40,964 nucleotides of DNA from Actinomycetes bacterium (GCA_021819525.1 JAKAQW010000012.1:1-40964); one strand, 5' to 3'. Numbered from the stretch's first letter, positions 18,160-26,388 are shown. Translations and numbers: made by a program. The notes: generated by a model from the sequence alone, not told the origin.

Positions 18160-19212
18160 TCAGGCAGTGCTGCTCTGGGCGAACGAACGCTCCTTGGCCA
18201 GGACAATGCGATCCGACATAACCGTGTGAACAAACCCTGAAATACTGGCATGTAAGTCAACTCCCTCGTCATCTTCAGCAATCGCTATCAGCTCGCCTCT
18301 GGCGACAGGTTGCTCAACGCACACAATAGGTCGACTAGCCTTGCCAAACCGCGCGGCTTGGCGAAGGTCGATCTTGACCATATCAACACCTTCAGTAAGA
18401 TCGATTAGATCCACATCCTTCGGATGCCAATCGAGGATAGAACCAAGCCTTAGTTTCTTTGTGATCTGCTCGGGAGTTTCACGCCAGGTAGGCGTTGTCG
18501 CACGATGTCGCTCGAAGAAATTCACCGGCGCAACAAACAGATCGTTCGTAGTTTTTAGAACAGTAAATGTTCCTGGGTCGACCACCCTTCCCATCATTGG
18601 TCCCCCGGTCAAAACAAGCGGAGCCACGAAATGCTCATCAGGTGTGGGGCAAGCCAATGCAAGGAGAACCTTAGCCGACGTTCCGACTGGAGCACGAACG
18701 AGGCGAGGTGTCTTCACTGCACCGTATACCTGCACGTACTTGTCTGTGACGGGTAGTCCATCAAGAAGCCACCAGCACAAGTTAGCCACCGTCTCCAGAC
18801 AACTTACTGTGACATCAAAATCTTGGGTTCGCTGATTCGTGATAAATGGGATACCGAACACTGTGCTCGCAAGCTTTTTTGCCTCCCCGTTCCAATAAGT
18901 GTCGTCTGTGAAAACAATTGGAAATTTACTCTCGAAGGCCGCAAACTCTGCTTTGTAAGAATCCTTGACAGCAAATACGATTTCATCGAAGCGAAAGGTG
19001 TCCTGCAAAAGTTCGAGTCCTTGGTTGAGGAACTCTTGCAGTGTCAACATCAGCCATTTGTCCTTCACGTAGCCAGGTTCGCTGTCTTGGACATTGATAA
19101 TAAGTCGTTGCGTGTGCCTGCGATATTTCAGATGAGTCGGAAAGCCTGCGCCACCAGCCCCCACGATCCCGCTAGCCCGCAAACTTCGGCTCACAGTAGG
19201 GTTGCCGCTCAC
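18160..19212 (-). CDS. RnfC/NuoF-like flavin oxidoreductase subunit without its own iron-sulfur domain
   Basis: 350 aa. Residues 14-29 (SGIVGAGGAGFPTHLK) carry the hallmark glycine-rich FMN/NADH-binding loop of RnfC, PduS and the complex I 51-kDa subunit, followed by SEPGYVKDK. The usual C-terminal 4Fe-4S motifs of RnfC and PduS are absent; iron-sulfur clusters could come from the neighbouring ferredoxins. No other Rnf genes and no membrane segments are present, so a soluble NAD(P)H:ferredoxin link is more likely than an ion pump. GTG start follows a GA(G)n ribosome site 12 bp after the ferredoxin stop. A 186-bp gap separates it from the next flavoprotein gene. Confidence 0.75.
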   Translation of the reverse strand: MSGNPTVSRSLRASGIVGAGGAGFPTHLKYRRHTQRLIINVQDSEPGYVKDKWLMLTLQEFLNQGLELLQDTFRFDEIVFAVKDSYKAEFAAFESKFPIVFTDDTYWNGEAKKLASTVFGIPFITNQRTQDFDVTVSCLETVANLCWWLLDGLPVTDKYVQVYGAVKTPRLVRAPVGTSAKVLLALACPTPDEHFVAPLVLTGGPMMGRVVDPGTFTVLKTTNDLFVAPVNFFERHRATTPTWRETPEQITKKLRLGSILDWHPKDVDLIDLTEGVDMVKIDLRQAARFGKASRPIVCVEQPVARGELIAIAEDDEGVDLHASISGFVHTVMSDRIVLAKERSFAQSSTA

Positions 19213-19224
19213 TCCCCCCCCTCT

Positions 19225-19524
19225 CTATCCCTGCCACGAACGGTGTCCACAAAGCGCTCCATCGGGTAGCGCATCGGGTGACCATTGGAAATGCAGCATG
19301 TCCTCCGGAAATACGAAGCGAATCGCGTCCGTCGGACAGTCGAGCCGACACACGCCGCAGTTCCAGCACTCATCTGGATAGCTGACCACTGCGATTGCCT
19401 TCGCCATGCGACCAAGAATCTTCTTTGGCTTATCCAAGGGCACCATCGTGAACACATCTAATGGGCACCGGATATCACATATCTTGCAACCGATACAGCG
19501 TTCGGCAATGACGACGGCGGGCAT
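19225..19524 (-). CDS. 2[4Fe-4S] ferredoxin, AprB-like partner of the 19.5-21.2 kb flavoprotein
   Basis: 99 aa. Clusters: Cys10-x2-Cys13-x2-Cys16-x3-Cys20-Pro and Cys53-x2-Cys56-x2-Cys59-x3-Cys63-Pro. A 30-residue tail rich in Phe, Trp and Pro follows, as in AprB-type electron-transfer subunits. The ATG overlaps the flavoprotein stop (TAATG), which argues that the two are made in equal amounts and form one complex. The RnfC-like gene comes 12 bp later. Confidence 0.87.
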   Translation of the reverse strand: MPAVVIAERCIGCKICDIRCPLDVFTMVPLDKPKKILGRMAKAIAVVSYPDECWNCGVCRLDCPTDAIRFVFPEDMLHFQWSPDALPDGALCGHRSWQG

Positions 19525-21221
19525 TAGTTGGAAACCTCATATGTAAGAGGCTCAAAGCGAACTGCGATTGCGTCGTCATTTCGCCGCAGCACCATCTGCC
19601 CGCAGTACTCATCGCTAGTATCCGGATAGTCCTTGCGCTTGAAGTAGGGCCCAAACCGTGTCTCTTTCCTTTGTAACGATGCCGCGGTCGTGAGCCTGGC
19701 TACCTGCCACATAGTCTTCACCTCATGGGCACGCATGAGTTCATGGAGGTTGTCTGCACCTATATGTTCGACCTGCGTTGCGAGATCTTCGAGCATAGCC
19801 TGTGCTGATAGCATGCTGTCCTCAGTTCGAACCGGCCCGACATGCTGCCACATGATTGAAGCGATTGAATCTTCAATCTCGTCATAGCGAACAGGGTTGC
19901 CTTCCGCGCAAGGCGCCAACGCATTCTGGCGGGCCTGCGCAACATCTGCATATTCTGGATCCAGGTGGTCTGCCTTTAGTGCCCAACGGGCTGCAAAGTG
20001 CCCAGCATGAGAGCCCCCTGCAGCGGAAAGGTGCACACAGCGTGTCTGATCCGCACAATCGCCGGCTGCAAAAAGGCCCGGAATACTTGATTCACAGGTC
20101 TCATCGATTCGAACGCCACTTGAGCAGACTTCTGCCGGACCACCTTGCATACCCTCTGAGAACATCACTTCGAACGGTTCTGTTGTGAGGTCCAGACCTT
20201 GCTGTTCGATGAAGTCCGGCAGGGTATCCTTGTCCCAGCCGAGGAGATCACGCAAGTGACGAAGTGCTTCGGGATCAAGACCTCGACAGTCTATATAGAC
20301 CGGCCCTCGCCCCTCCATAAGCTCACCGTAGACAGCTTCGACTAGTACATAGCGAGGAGCGCGCTCTCCAAGGGGGTGGTACTTCGACATGAACTGCTCC
20401 CCATGACTGTTGATCATGACGCCTCCCATGCCACTCAGGGCATTCAACCCTGCGGCACTGAATCCTTTCGGAATGACCGTCCAGCGCATATATTCCATGT
20501 TGGCAAGGTCGGCTCCAGCCGCATAAGCCATGGCCTGAGCTGCACCAGTGTTAGCTGGACACTGCCAGGTGTTGAAGCGATAGGGAGTTGGGTTTTTGTA
20601 GATGCGGTTTGTGTTTCCGGTAGATAAGACAACAGAGTTCGCACGGATAACGTGAATCTCACCCGTACGAATATTGATTCCAACACAGCCTACGACACGG
20701 CCTTCCCGAGTAAGCAAACTAGTTACGACGACCCTACGGAGGTGCTTTGCTCCTTTGTGGACTGCATCCTTGTAGAGGTTGTATTTCAGGTGCTTCCCAT
20801 TGAAGTTGATCCAAAGTGGCCCCGGCATACCATAGGACTGTGTTCGGTAGAACGTACCATCCTGCTGTTGCAACGGACTACCTACGCGGGCAAAGCGTTC
20901 TATCATCTCGTCCCGTCCGCCCTGACAGAAAATAGCATCCTGCACCTTCAGGTTGACTGCGCCTCGGGCAACTTTACCCACCCACTGGAGGTATCCTTCC
21001 CGAGTGTCCCATTCGGGCCCCGTATCAAGATAAGCCATGAAGTGATCCACGCCTCCGCCAATGGAACCGCTTCGTGCGGGATCAGCCTTTTCGATAACGA
21101 GTACTTCTGCCCCTTCCTCCCGCGCGGAAATCGCAGCATTCATTCCGGCATTTCCACCGCCGATGATAGCCACATCGCAGGTATGAACGTTTCCAAAGTC
21201 ACTAAGCGTCGGCACTGGCAT
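19524..21221 (-). CDS. AprA-like FAD flavoprotein, copy 1
   Basis: 565 aa from ATG 21221, which has GGGAAGGGAG upstream. Domains: FAD-binding start CDVAIIGGGNAGMNAAI near residue 20, GCVGINIRTGEIHVIRANSVV as in adenylylsulfate reductase alpha, SSIPGLFAAGDCAD for FAD closure, and a helical C-terminus. It lacks a signal peptide. It is less similar to soluble fumarate reductases with heme domains than to AprA. Sulfate-reduction genes (aprM, sat, dsr) are not in the window, so the substrate is probably not adenylylsulfate. The start overlaps the regulator stop by 20 bp. Confidence 0.82.
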   Translation of the reverse strand: MPVPTLSDFGNVHTCDVAIIGGGNAGMNAAISAREEGAEVLVIEKADPARSGSIGGGVDHFMAYLDTGPEWDTREGYLQWVGKVARGAVNLKVQDAIFCQGGRDEMIERFARVGSPLQQQDGTFYRTQSYGMPGPLWINFNGKHLKYNLYKDAVHKGAKHLRRVVVTSLLTREGRVVGCVGINIRTGEIHVIRANSVVLSTGNTNRIYKNPTPYRFNTWQCPANTGAAQAMAYAAGADLANMEYMRWTVIPKGFSAAGLNALSGMGGVMINSHGEQFMSKYHPLGERAPRYVLVEAVYGELMEGRGPVYIDCRGLDPEALRHLRDLLGWDKDTLPDFIEQQGLDLTTEPFEVMFSEGMQGGPAEVCSSGVRIDETCESSIPGLFAAGDCADQTRCVHLSAAGGSHAGHFAARWALKADHLDPEYADVAQARQNALAPCAEGNPVRYDEIEDSIASIMWQHVGPVRTEDSMLSAQAMLEDLATQVEHIGADNLHELMRAHEVKTMWQVARLTTAASLQRKETRFGPYFKRKDYPDTSDEYCGQMVLRRNDDAIAVRFEPLTYEVSN

Positions 21222-22047
21222 TCGCTCCCTTCCCATTAACACGTATTACTGTGTCGATTCGGTGGAACCGAAGGTTGTAAGCTATTTGGTGTGCGGCTTC
21301 GATCACCATGGCGCTCAGCTTTTGCAGTGCCAGTGTATCTATACGAGATGTGGGTCCAGCCACACTGACCGATGCAATCGGGAAACCATGATCAGTGAGA
21401 ACTGGCGCACCCACACCGCGGACACCCTCATAGTGCTCCTCGTCATTGATTGCGTAACCGAGGAAGCGGATCTGCTCCAACTCTTCAATAAGGCTCGGCC
21501 TCCCGACAATAGTATGGGAGGTGAAGGACGTCAGGGTCAGACTGTTGATTAGGCTCAACCGCTCCGCGTACGGCAAGAAGGCTAGAGTCACTTTCCCGAC
21601 TGCGGAGCAGTGTAAGGGCGCCTCCTCCCCCAGGCGAACTACCGTACGAAGCGAGTGAGGTGGCTCCACGCGATTCACGTAGACTACGGAGCCTGCTTCC
21701 CACATCGCGATATTCGTGGACTCACCAATGTCAGTCGACAACTGACGTAAAACGGGAACCGCTGCAAGATTCAGACTGGCAACCGAATCCACCTGGCAAC
21801 CAAGTGAGAACAATTTGAGCCCCAATCTGTATGTGCCGCGTTCATTCGCTGGCTCGAGATAGCCGGAGCTTCGCAACTCGCTCACAAGGCGATTAGCTGT
21901 ACTATAAGCCAATCCTAGCTTATCCCCTACTGATCGTATGGTTAACACCTTATCCTGCGCTGCCATCTCGAGTATTACAAGGGCACGTCGAACAGACTGG
22001 AGTGAAAACTCGGTGCCATCTGCCATTTCGTTCTTAGTCGCCTCCAT
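21202..22047 (-). CDS. IclR-family transcriptional regulator
   Basis: About 281 aa from ATG 22047; ATG 22026 (MADGTEFSLQSVRRAL) or GTG 22098 are also possible because none has a strong ribosome site. The N-terminal winged helix (SVRRALVILEMA, STANRLVSELRSSGYLE) and the effector domain (LHCSAVGKVTLAFLP, GYAINDEEHYEGVRGVGAPV) are typical. IclR proteins usually sense aromatic or organic acids and often repress their own operon. It is the first gene of the low-GC operon and lies directly downstream of a promoter with a long palindrome (22118-22154), so autoregulation is likely. Confidence 0.9.
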   Translation of the reverse strand: MEATKNEMADGTEFSLQSVRRALVILEMAAQDKVLTIRSVGDKLGLAYSTANRLVSELRSSGYLEPANERGTYRLGLKLFSLGCQVDSVASLNLAAVPVLRQLSTDIGESTNIAMWEAGSVVYVNRVEPPHSLRTVVRLGEEAPLHCSAVGKVTLAFLPYAERLSLINSLTLTSFTSHTIVGRPSLIEELEQIRFLGYAINDEEHYEGVRGVGAPVLTDHGFPIASVSVAGPTSRIDTLALQKLSAMVIEAAHQIAYNLRFHRIDTVIRVNGKGANASADA

Positions 22048-22117
22048 GTAATGGCTCAACGTGCTTGCCTGAACAGAAGAAAGCGAGGAGGCACACACGC
22101 TAGGAAAAACGCCCCTG

Positions 22118-22154
22118 TTGTCAGATAGTGGTCTGGATGATCACATACTGACAA
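22118..22154. promoter_or_regulatory. 37-bp imperfect palindrome, candidate IclR operator
   Basis: Left arm TTGTCAGATAGTGGTC (22118-22133) and right arm, read on the other strand, TTGTCAGTATGTGATC (22154-22139) match at 12 of 16 positions around a 5-bp centre. The outer 7 bp are perfect. It lies just downstream of the -10 element, where a bound repressor would block transcription. Confidence 0.65.
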
Positions 22155-22159
22155 TGAGC

Positions 22160-22188
22160 AGAGTACACCTTCGTGCGGTGGATGTCAA
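22160..22188 (-). promoter_or_regulatory. Sigma70-type promoter of the IclR-flavoprotein operon
   Basis: Minus strand TTGACA (22188-22183), a 17-bp spacer and TACTCT (22165-22160). Transcription would start near 22153, inside the palindrome and about 105 bases before the chosen regulator start. Confidence 0.65.
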
Positions 22189-22582
22189 GAGGGGTCTCCT
22201 GCTGTTTCTGTGGATCAGGAAGGGGAACACGTGTGTGCTTTAGGGATCGACCGAGCCGGAGCCGTCTTGTCGACGAGGGGTGCGTAGCACCCGGGCAGGG
22301 ACGGGCACCGACGAGGTACGATCGGCCTCGCACCTGAAGAGGGCGGTCAAGACGCCCTACGCCTCTTACTGCCAGGCGGTTGTGGATAACTCGCGGTTCC
22401 TTTTCCTCGTCGTGCTCCAAGCGCCCTGAGCAGCGCGTCCCGCTTCACGAAAAGATCCGTTCGGGCTCTTCGTCTGACCGCAGTAGACCAGGTCGTCCGG
22501 ACGACTTCGGCGCGCTCCACCTGTAGGGTGGCTGCGATGGCTCCGGTTGAGCGGAGACCCCACAGATCCTTTTACCAAGAGA
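22189..22582. other. Intergenic stretch with no supported gene
   Basis: Composition returns to high GC here. Short open frames on both strands look random. A GGGTGC-GTA-GCACCC hairpin at 22278-22292 lacks a T tract. No terminator, tRNA or transposase remnant was recognised. Confidence 0.5.
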
Positions 22583-23041
22583 TCAGCCGTTCATGGCCAG
22601 CTCGGCGGCCAGGGCCGCGCCCAGCTCGAAGCAGGCCTGAAGATCCTTGCGACCCGGTGGCCCCACCACCAGCAACGGGTGCTGCGCTTGGCGCCAGCCG
22701 AGCCCGGCGACGATGGTCTCGATGCTGCGCAGCGCGCCGGTGGTGTCACTGTTCCCGTGGATGAAGCAGCCGTACGGACGCCGTCGGGTCGCCTCGAGGC
22801 AGGGATAGTAGATCTGGTCGAAGAAGTGCTTGAGGGCGCCGGACATGTAGCCGATGTTCGCCGGCGTGCCCAGGAGGTAGCCGTCTGCGTCGAGCACGTC
22901 CGACGCACCGGCCGACAGTGCCGGGCGGAGCACCACCTCCACGCCCTCGATGCCCTCGGCGCCGGCTCCGGCGCGGACCTGCTCGACCATGGCGTGCACT
23001 GTGGGGGAAGAGGTGTGGTGCACGACGAGCAGGCGGGGCAC
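22583..23041 (-). CDS. Flavodoxin-like NAD(P)H/FMN oxidoreductase
   Basis: 152 aa from GTG 23041. LLVVHHTSSPTVHAMVEQV is the flavodoxin phosphate-binding loop region. DGYLLGTPANIGYMSGALKHFFDQ matches the FMN-contact segment of NAD(P)H-dependent FMN reductases/WrbA-like proteins. A role in FMN-linked reduction is likely; substrate unknown. It stands apart from its neighbours, with a weak ribosome site and no clear operon. Confidence 0.78.
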   Translation of the reverse strand: MPRLLVVHHTSSPTVHAMVEQVRAGAGAEGIEGVEVVLRPALSAGASDVLDADGYLLGTPANIGYMSGALKHFFDQIYYPCLEATRRRPYGCFIHGNSDTTGALRSIETIVAGLGWRQAQHPLLVVGPPGRKDLQACFELGAALAAELAMNG

Positions 23042-23275
23042 CGATGCAGTCTGACGCGCCTCGTGCCCTTCGGCCAGGATGACCGGGCGCCTAGATCACC
23101 GGGTGCCTAGACCACTGGCCGGCTACCAGCCGCTGAGCAGAGTCTTGCCTGCTTCGAGGCGCCGGGGAGGCCTCCGTATAGGACACCCTGCGGGAGACTG
23201 CACCGGGTGGCGACACGGGGCACCTTCGCCAGCGCACCCCTCCTGAGCTGCGTCGTCACCGCGACGGACAACACG

Positions 23276-23571
23276 ATGGTCAGCACCTTGTACCCCCCAT
23301 CCACCCCGGTGAGGTCCTCCAAGAGGAGTACATCACCCCTCTGGGCATCACGCAACACCGTGTGGCCGTCGCCATCGGTGTGCCGCCCCGGAGGATCAAC
23401 GAGATCGTCCACGGCACGCGCCGGATCACTGCTGACACCGCCCTCCGCCTCGCCCGCTACTTCGGTACCAGCGACGAGCTCTGGTTGAACCTCCAGGCCC
23501 ACTGCGACATGGAGACCGAACGGGAGCGTCTCGCTGACGCGCTCGGCCACATCAGCCCACTGGCCAGCTGA
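23276..23571 (+). pseudogene. higA-like antitoxin gene with a one-base frameshift
   Basis: From 23299 to the TGA at 23571 the frame encodes a typical HigA-type antitoxin: IHPGEVLQEEYITPLGIT, then an XRE helix-turn-helix (QHRVAVAIGVPPRRINEIV) and LARYFGTSDELWLNLQ. No ATG, GTG or TTG exists in that frame back to a stop near 23176. One frame over, ATG 23276 reads MVSTLYPP into a run of six C (23293-23298). With a seventh C the two join as MVSTLYPPIHPGEVL, the normal HigA start, 98 aa in all. Either the gene is dead or the run was misread. No HigB toxin gene is visible next to it. Confidence 0.75.
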
Positions 23572-23644
23572 GCGGGCCGTCCTCCCGCGGGGCACCGTCC
23601 ACGCCGGCCGACTGCCGGTGGGTGTGCTTCGCGGACGGGCTCCC

Positions 23645-25240
23645 TCAGGCCGAGAACCGGCTGCGAAGCACCTTCTTGTCGAATTTGCCGACCGCCGTCT
23701 TGGGGACCTCGTCGAGAAGCTCGATCCGGTCCGGGAGCTGCCACGAGGCGAACCCCGAACCACGAAGATGCGTGCGGACCTGCTCCAAGTCGACGGTGGC
23801 GCCCGGACGGGTCACGACACAAGCAAGCGGCCGCTCCTGCCATTTCGGATCGGGGATGGCCACGACGGCTGCTTCGAGCACTTCAGGCATGGCCATGATG
23901 GCCGCCTCCATGTCGACCGAGGAGATCCACTCTCCGCCCGACTTGACCAGATCCTTCGTCCGGTCCGCGATGACGAAGTAGCCCTCCGGTGAGCCGATAG
24001 CCACGTCTCCGGTCTTGAACCATCCATCGGTGAAGCATTCGGCGCCTTCGTCGCCGACGTAGCGGTCGGTCACCCACGGACCGCGGACGTACAGGTCTCC
24101 CATGGTCTCGCCGTCGAAGGCGACATCGCGGCCTTGCTCGTCGCGGATCACCACGTCGATCCCTGGCAACGGCAGCCCTGCCTGGGTCCGCGCGCCGCTC
24201 GTCACCTCCTCCTCGGTCCAGTCGTGCATCCGCTCCTGGGGCCACGCCACCGAAGCCAACGGCGAGGTCTCGGTCATCCCCCACGCTTGGACGATGGGGA
24301 TGCGGAAGTCGTGCAGGTACCGCTCGATGAGCGCGCGTGAGGGCTGGCTGCCCCCACAGACGATGTGGCGGAGCCGTGGCAGCCGGCCTCCGCTGGCGGC
24401 GATGGCGTCGGCGGCAGCCAGCCAGACGGTGGGAACACCGGCAGCGACGGTGACCTCCTCGTCCGCCATCAACCCGACGAAACTGGCCGGTTCGAGAACC
24501 CCGCCGTAGAAGACCTGCTTGGCGCCGACCGCGGCGGAAGCGTACGGCACCCCCCAAGCGGTGGCGTGGAACATCGGGACCTGGGGCAGGACGCTGTCAC
24601 CGGGCCCGATGGCCATCCCTGCAGTGGAGGCAACCGCAGTGGCGTGCAGGAACGTGGAGCGGTGGGTGTAGAGCACCCCTTTGGGCCGTCCGGTAGTCCC
24701 CGAGGTGTAGCACAGCCCAAAGGCCGAACGCTCATCGATGTGGGGCTGGGAATAGGTATCGGGCTCGTCGGCCAGCAGATCCTCGTAGCCGATCAAGCCG
24801 GTCAGATCGGACGCCGGAACGTCGTCACCCAGCACCACGATGTGACGTACCGAGGGGATCCGGTCGCGCACGGCTTCCACGAGCGGCAATTGGTCGGGGT
24901 CGACCAGGATCGCGCAGTCCCCGGCATGACCGATGATGTAGGCGAGCTCGTCGGTAGAGAGCCGCAGGTTCAACGTGTGGATGACCCGCCGTGCGCAGGG
25001 AATGGCGAAGTAGGCCTCGAGATGCCGGTAGCCGTTCCATGCCAGGGTGGCCACCCGCTCCCCGGGCTCGATGCCGAGCCGGTCTAGCCCGTGCATCAGC
25101 TGCTGCGCCCGGCGCGCCATATCAGCGTAGGTGTAGCGGTGGACGGCACCATCGGGCAGACGGCTCACGATCTCCGCCCGCGCGTGATGGGAGCCCGTGT
25201 GACCGAACAGCAACCACGCGTTCAGCTCGACGTCCATCAT
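23645..25240 (-). CDS. AMP-dependent acyl-CoA synthetase (fatty-acid CoA ligase type)
   Basis: 531 aa. The AMP-binding core LCYTSGTTGRPKGV (about 176-189), QAWGMTETSPL, the hinge segment VIADRTKDLVKSGGEWIS, and the C-terminal lysine in PKTAVGKFDKKVL are all present, so it should be active. It makes acyl-AMP and then acyl-CoA from a carboxylic acid. Similar proteins are annotated as medium- or long-chain fatty acid ligases; exact chain length cannot be read. GGAG lies 8 bp before ATG 25240; a second ATG follows at once. It stands alone, not in a clear operon. Confidence 0.88.
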   Translation of the reverse strand: MMDVELNAWLLFGHTGSHHARAEIVSRLPDGAVHRYTYADMARRAQQLMHGLDRLGIEPGERVATLAWNGYRHLEAYFAIPCARRVIHTLNLRLSTDELAYIIGHAGDCAILVDPDQLPLVEAVRDRIPSVRHIVVLGDDVPASDLTGLIGYEDLLADEPDTYSQPHIDERSAFGLCYTSGTTGRPKGVLYTHRSTFLHATAVASTAGMAIGPGDSVLPQVPMFHATAWGVPYASAAVGAKQVFYGGVLEPASFVGLMADEEVTVAAGVPTVWLAAADAIAASGGRLPRLRHIVCGGSQPSRALIERYLHDFRIPIVQAWGMTETSPLASVAWPQERMHDWTEEEVTSGARTQAGLPLPGIDVVIRDEQGRDVAFDGETMGDLYVRGPWVTDRYVGDEGAECFTDGWFKTGDVAIGSPEGYFVIADRTKDLVKSGGEWISSVDMEAAIMAMPEVLEAAVVAIPDPKWQERPLACVVTRPGATVDLEQVRTHLRGSGFASWQLPDRIELLDEVPKTAVGKFDKKVLRSRFSA

Positions 25241-25377
25241 GGTCAGGTCTCCTCTCGAGCGCTGCAGCGAAGCGGCCCCCGGCCGGTACGGTGCCCGCCC
25301 GGCGACCTCCGAGCCGCACCGTAGCCGGCTTGGCAGGAACGAGCGTGTCTTCGCGAGAAGCGAGGCAGCCCCGTCGC

Positions 25378-25480
25378 AAGCTGCCGCCTCTGCCGCCAGA
25401 CCCAGCCCTACGAGCGCCGTTCGACGAGGACGCCTGAAGCCGCGTCACCGGTCAGCGCTTCGGCGCGCACCACGAGGAAC
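25378..25480. repeat. Diverged direct repeat, left copy (partner at 26549-26655)
   Basis: About 100 bp resembles the 3' end of the chelatase gene and its downstream sequence at 26549-26655, sharing CTGCCGCCTCTGCCGCC, AGCGCCGTTCGACGA and CGGCGCGCACCAC in the same order, roughly 85% identity by eye. The two copies flank the vapBC pair. Confidence 0.75.
25408..25480 (-). pseudogene. Remnant of a second AAA+/VWA chelatase C-terminus
   Basis: Minus-strand reading ends VVRAEALTGDAASGVLVERR plus Ser and a stop at 25408, matching the last residues of the intact chelatase subunit (VVRAEARSGEDPASGGVVER, then RY). Only this tail is recognisable. It shows that the repeat came from the chelatase gene, not from shared low-complexity DNA. 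Between 25241-25377 and 25481-25645 I see nothing else firm. Confidence 0.65.
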
Positions 25481-25645
25481 CTCTCCAAGCGAGCCAAGGA
25501 CCAGCAGCGACGTCGCACCGAGGGCTACAAGCAGGCATTGCAGTGGCACAAGGCAGCGCAAGAGCACAGGAGCGGCAATCGGCCGACCAGCGTGTGAGCG
25601 GCACTTTTCGTTCCGATGTTCCTCACGGCCCGAATCGAACCGAGC

Positions 25646-26098
25646 TCAGTCCGAGGGCGCCTCATGCAAGCGGAAACCGAGCGACGTAGCCGCGCTAGCT
25701 TGGCGGACGTCGCGAGTCAGCAGCACGACCGTGTCAGCAGTGGCGTCGGCCAGGAGCCGGGCCGCAGCCAGATGTATGGCGTCCAGTGTTCGGACTGGCG
25801 TCTGCAGAACGAAAGCCCTTGCTTGTGCGAGCGTGTCCTTGGCAAGCGGCACCACTCCGATCGGCCCGTCGTCAGCGGTGTGGTCGGCGTAGGCGTCCAG
25901 ACGCTCTGAGACGCCAGCCGCGTCGATACGGCCGTCGCGCTGGGCGCGCGCTAGCAGGCTTGCGAGCTCAACGTCGACGAGCTCGCAGACCACGACGGGA
26001 TCCTGGCCCTCGAAGATGGTGTCCGCTATCCACGAGCCGTCAGCTTCGTCGCCGAGATAGGCGCTCCCGAGCGCGCTGGTGTCGGCAAAGACGATCAC
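25646..26098 (-). CDS. vapC: VapC-like PIN-domain toxin
   Basis: 150 aa. The PIN acidic residues are all there: Asp6 in FADTSAL, the Glu of ELVDVELASLLAR, Asp in RTLDAIHLAAA, and Asp in LLTRDVR. It should be a Mg-dependent ribonuclease held inactive by the partner. The GTG start overlaps the antitoxin stop (GTGA). The pair lies inside a direct repeat derived from the chelatase gene, suggesting it entered by insertion or duplication. Confidence 0.87.
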   Translation of the reverse strand: MIVFADTSALGSAYLGDEADGSWIADTIFEGQDPVVVCELVDVELASLLARAQRDGRIDAAGVSERLDAYADHTADDGPIGVVPLAKDTLAQARAFVLQTPVRTLDAIHLAAARLLADATADTVVLLTRDVRQASAATSLGFRLHEAPSD

Positions 26099-26388
26099 CG
26101 CTCATCGCGCCCGTCGCTTACGAGCTCGGCGGCATATCCGGCCCGGGTGCTGACCTCGGTCCCGAGATCCATGGTCCAGCGAGACCGCCCGTGTCGCGCT
26201 CCCCTCGCGACGAGCCGACCGTCGGCGACCGCTGCCGCCTTCCACATGTGGCGAGGTGATCCTGGTCCCGCCACTGCAATCCGCAGGAGGCGGTTCAGGT
26301 AGGAGTTGACCGACTCGCCTGCTTGTCCGGCTTGGCGCTTGAGGCCCTCAGCCAGCTCGTCGTCCACACGCGTGATGATCTGCTTCAC
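26095..26388 (-). CDS. vapB: VapB-like ribbon-helix-helix antitoxin
   Basis: 97 aa from GTG 26388. KQIITRVDDELAEGLKRQA and VNSYLNRLLRIA give the ribbon-helix-helix DNA-binding fold; the rest would wrap the toxin. Placed before vapC with coupled translation, the usual order. It likely represses its own promoter through the two GATGATA repeats just upstream. Confidence 0.82.
   Translation of the reverse strand: MKQIITRVDDELAEGLKRQAGQAGESVNSYLNRLLRIAVAGPGSPRHMWKAAAVADGRLVARGARHGRSRWTMDLGTEVSTRAGYAAELVSDGRDER

Noticed and set aside
18015-18281. 88-residue open frame between the RnfC-like and flavoprotein genes
   Set aside because: Overlaps the RnfC-like gene in another frame and has no ribosome site or family motif.
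22278-22292. Hairpin GGGTGC-GTA-GCACCC
   Set aside because: Short stem with no T tract and no gene ending close to it on either strand.
22381-22389. Perfect DnaA-box-like TGTGGATAA
   Set aside because: A single box without AT-rich DNA, further boxes or dnaA/dnaN nearby does not make an origin.
25485-25597. Plus-strand Lys/Arg/Gln-rich reading ending at a TGA near 25597
   Set aside because: No start, no ribosome site and no family recognised; probably chance or an unrecognisable fragment.
25610-25640. tRNA T-arm-like GGTTCGATTC on the minus strand
   Set aside because: No matching acceptor, D or anticodon arms; most of the upstream part is vapC coding sequence.
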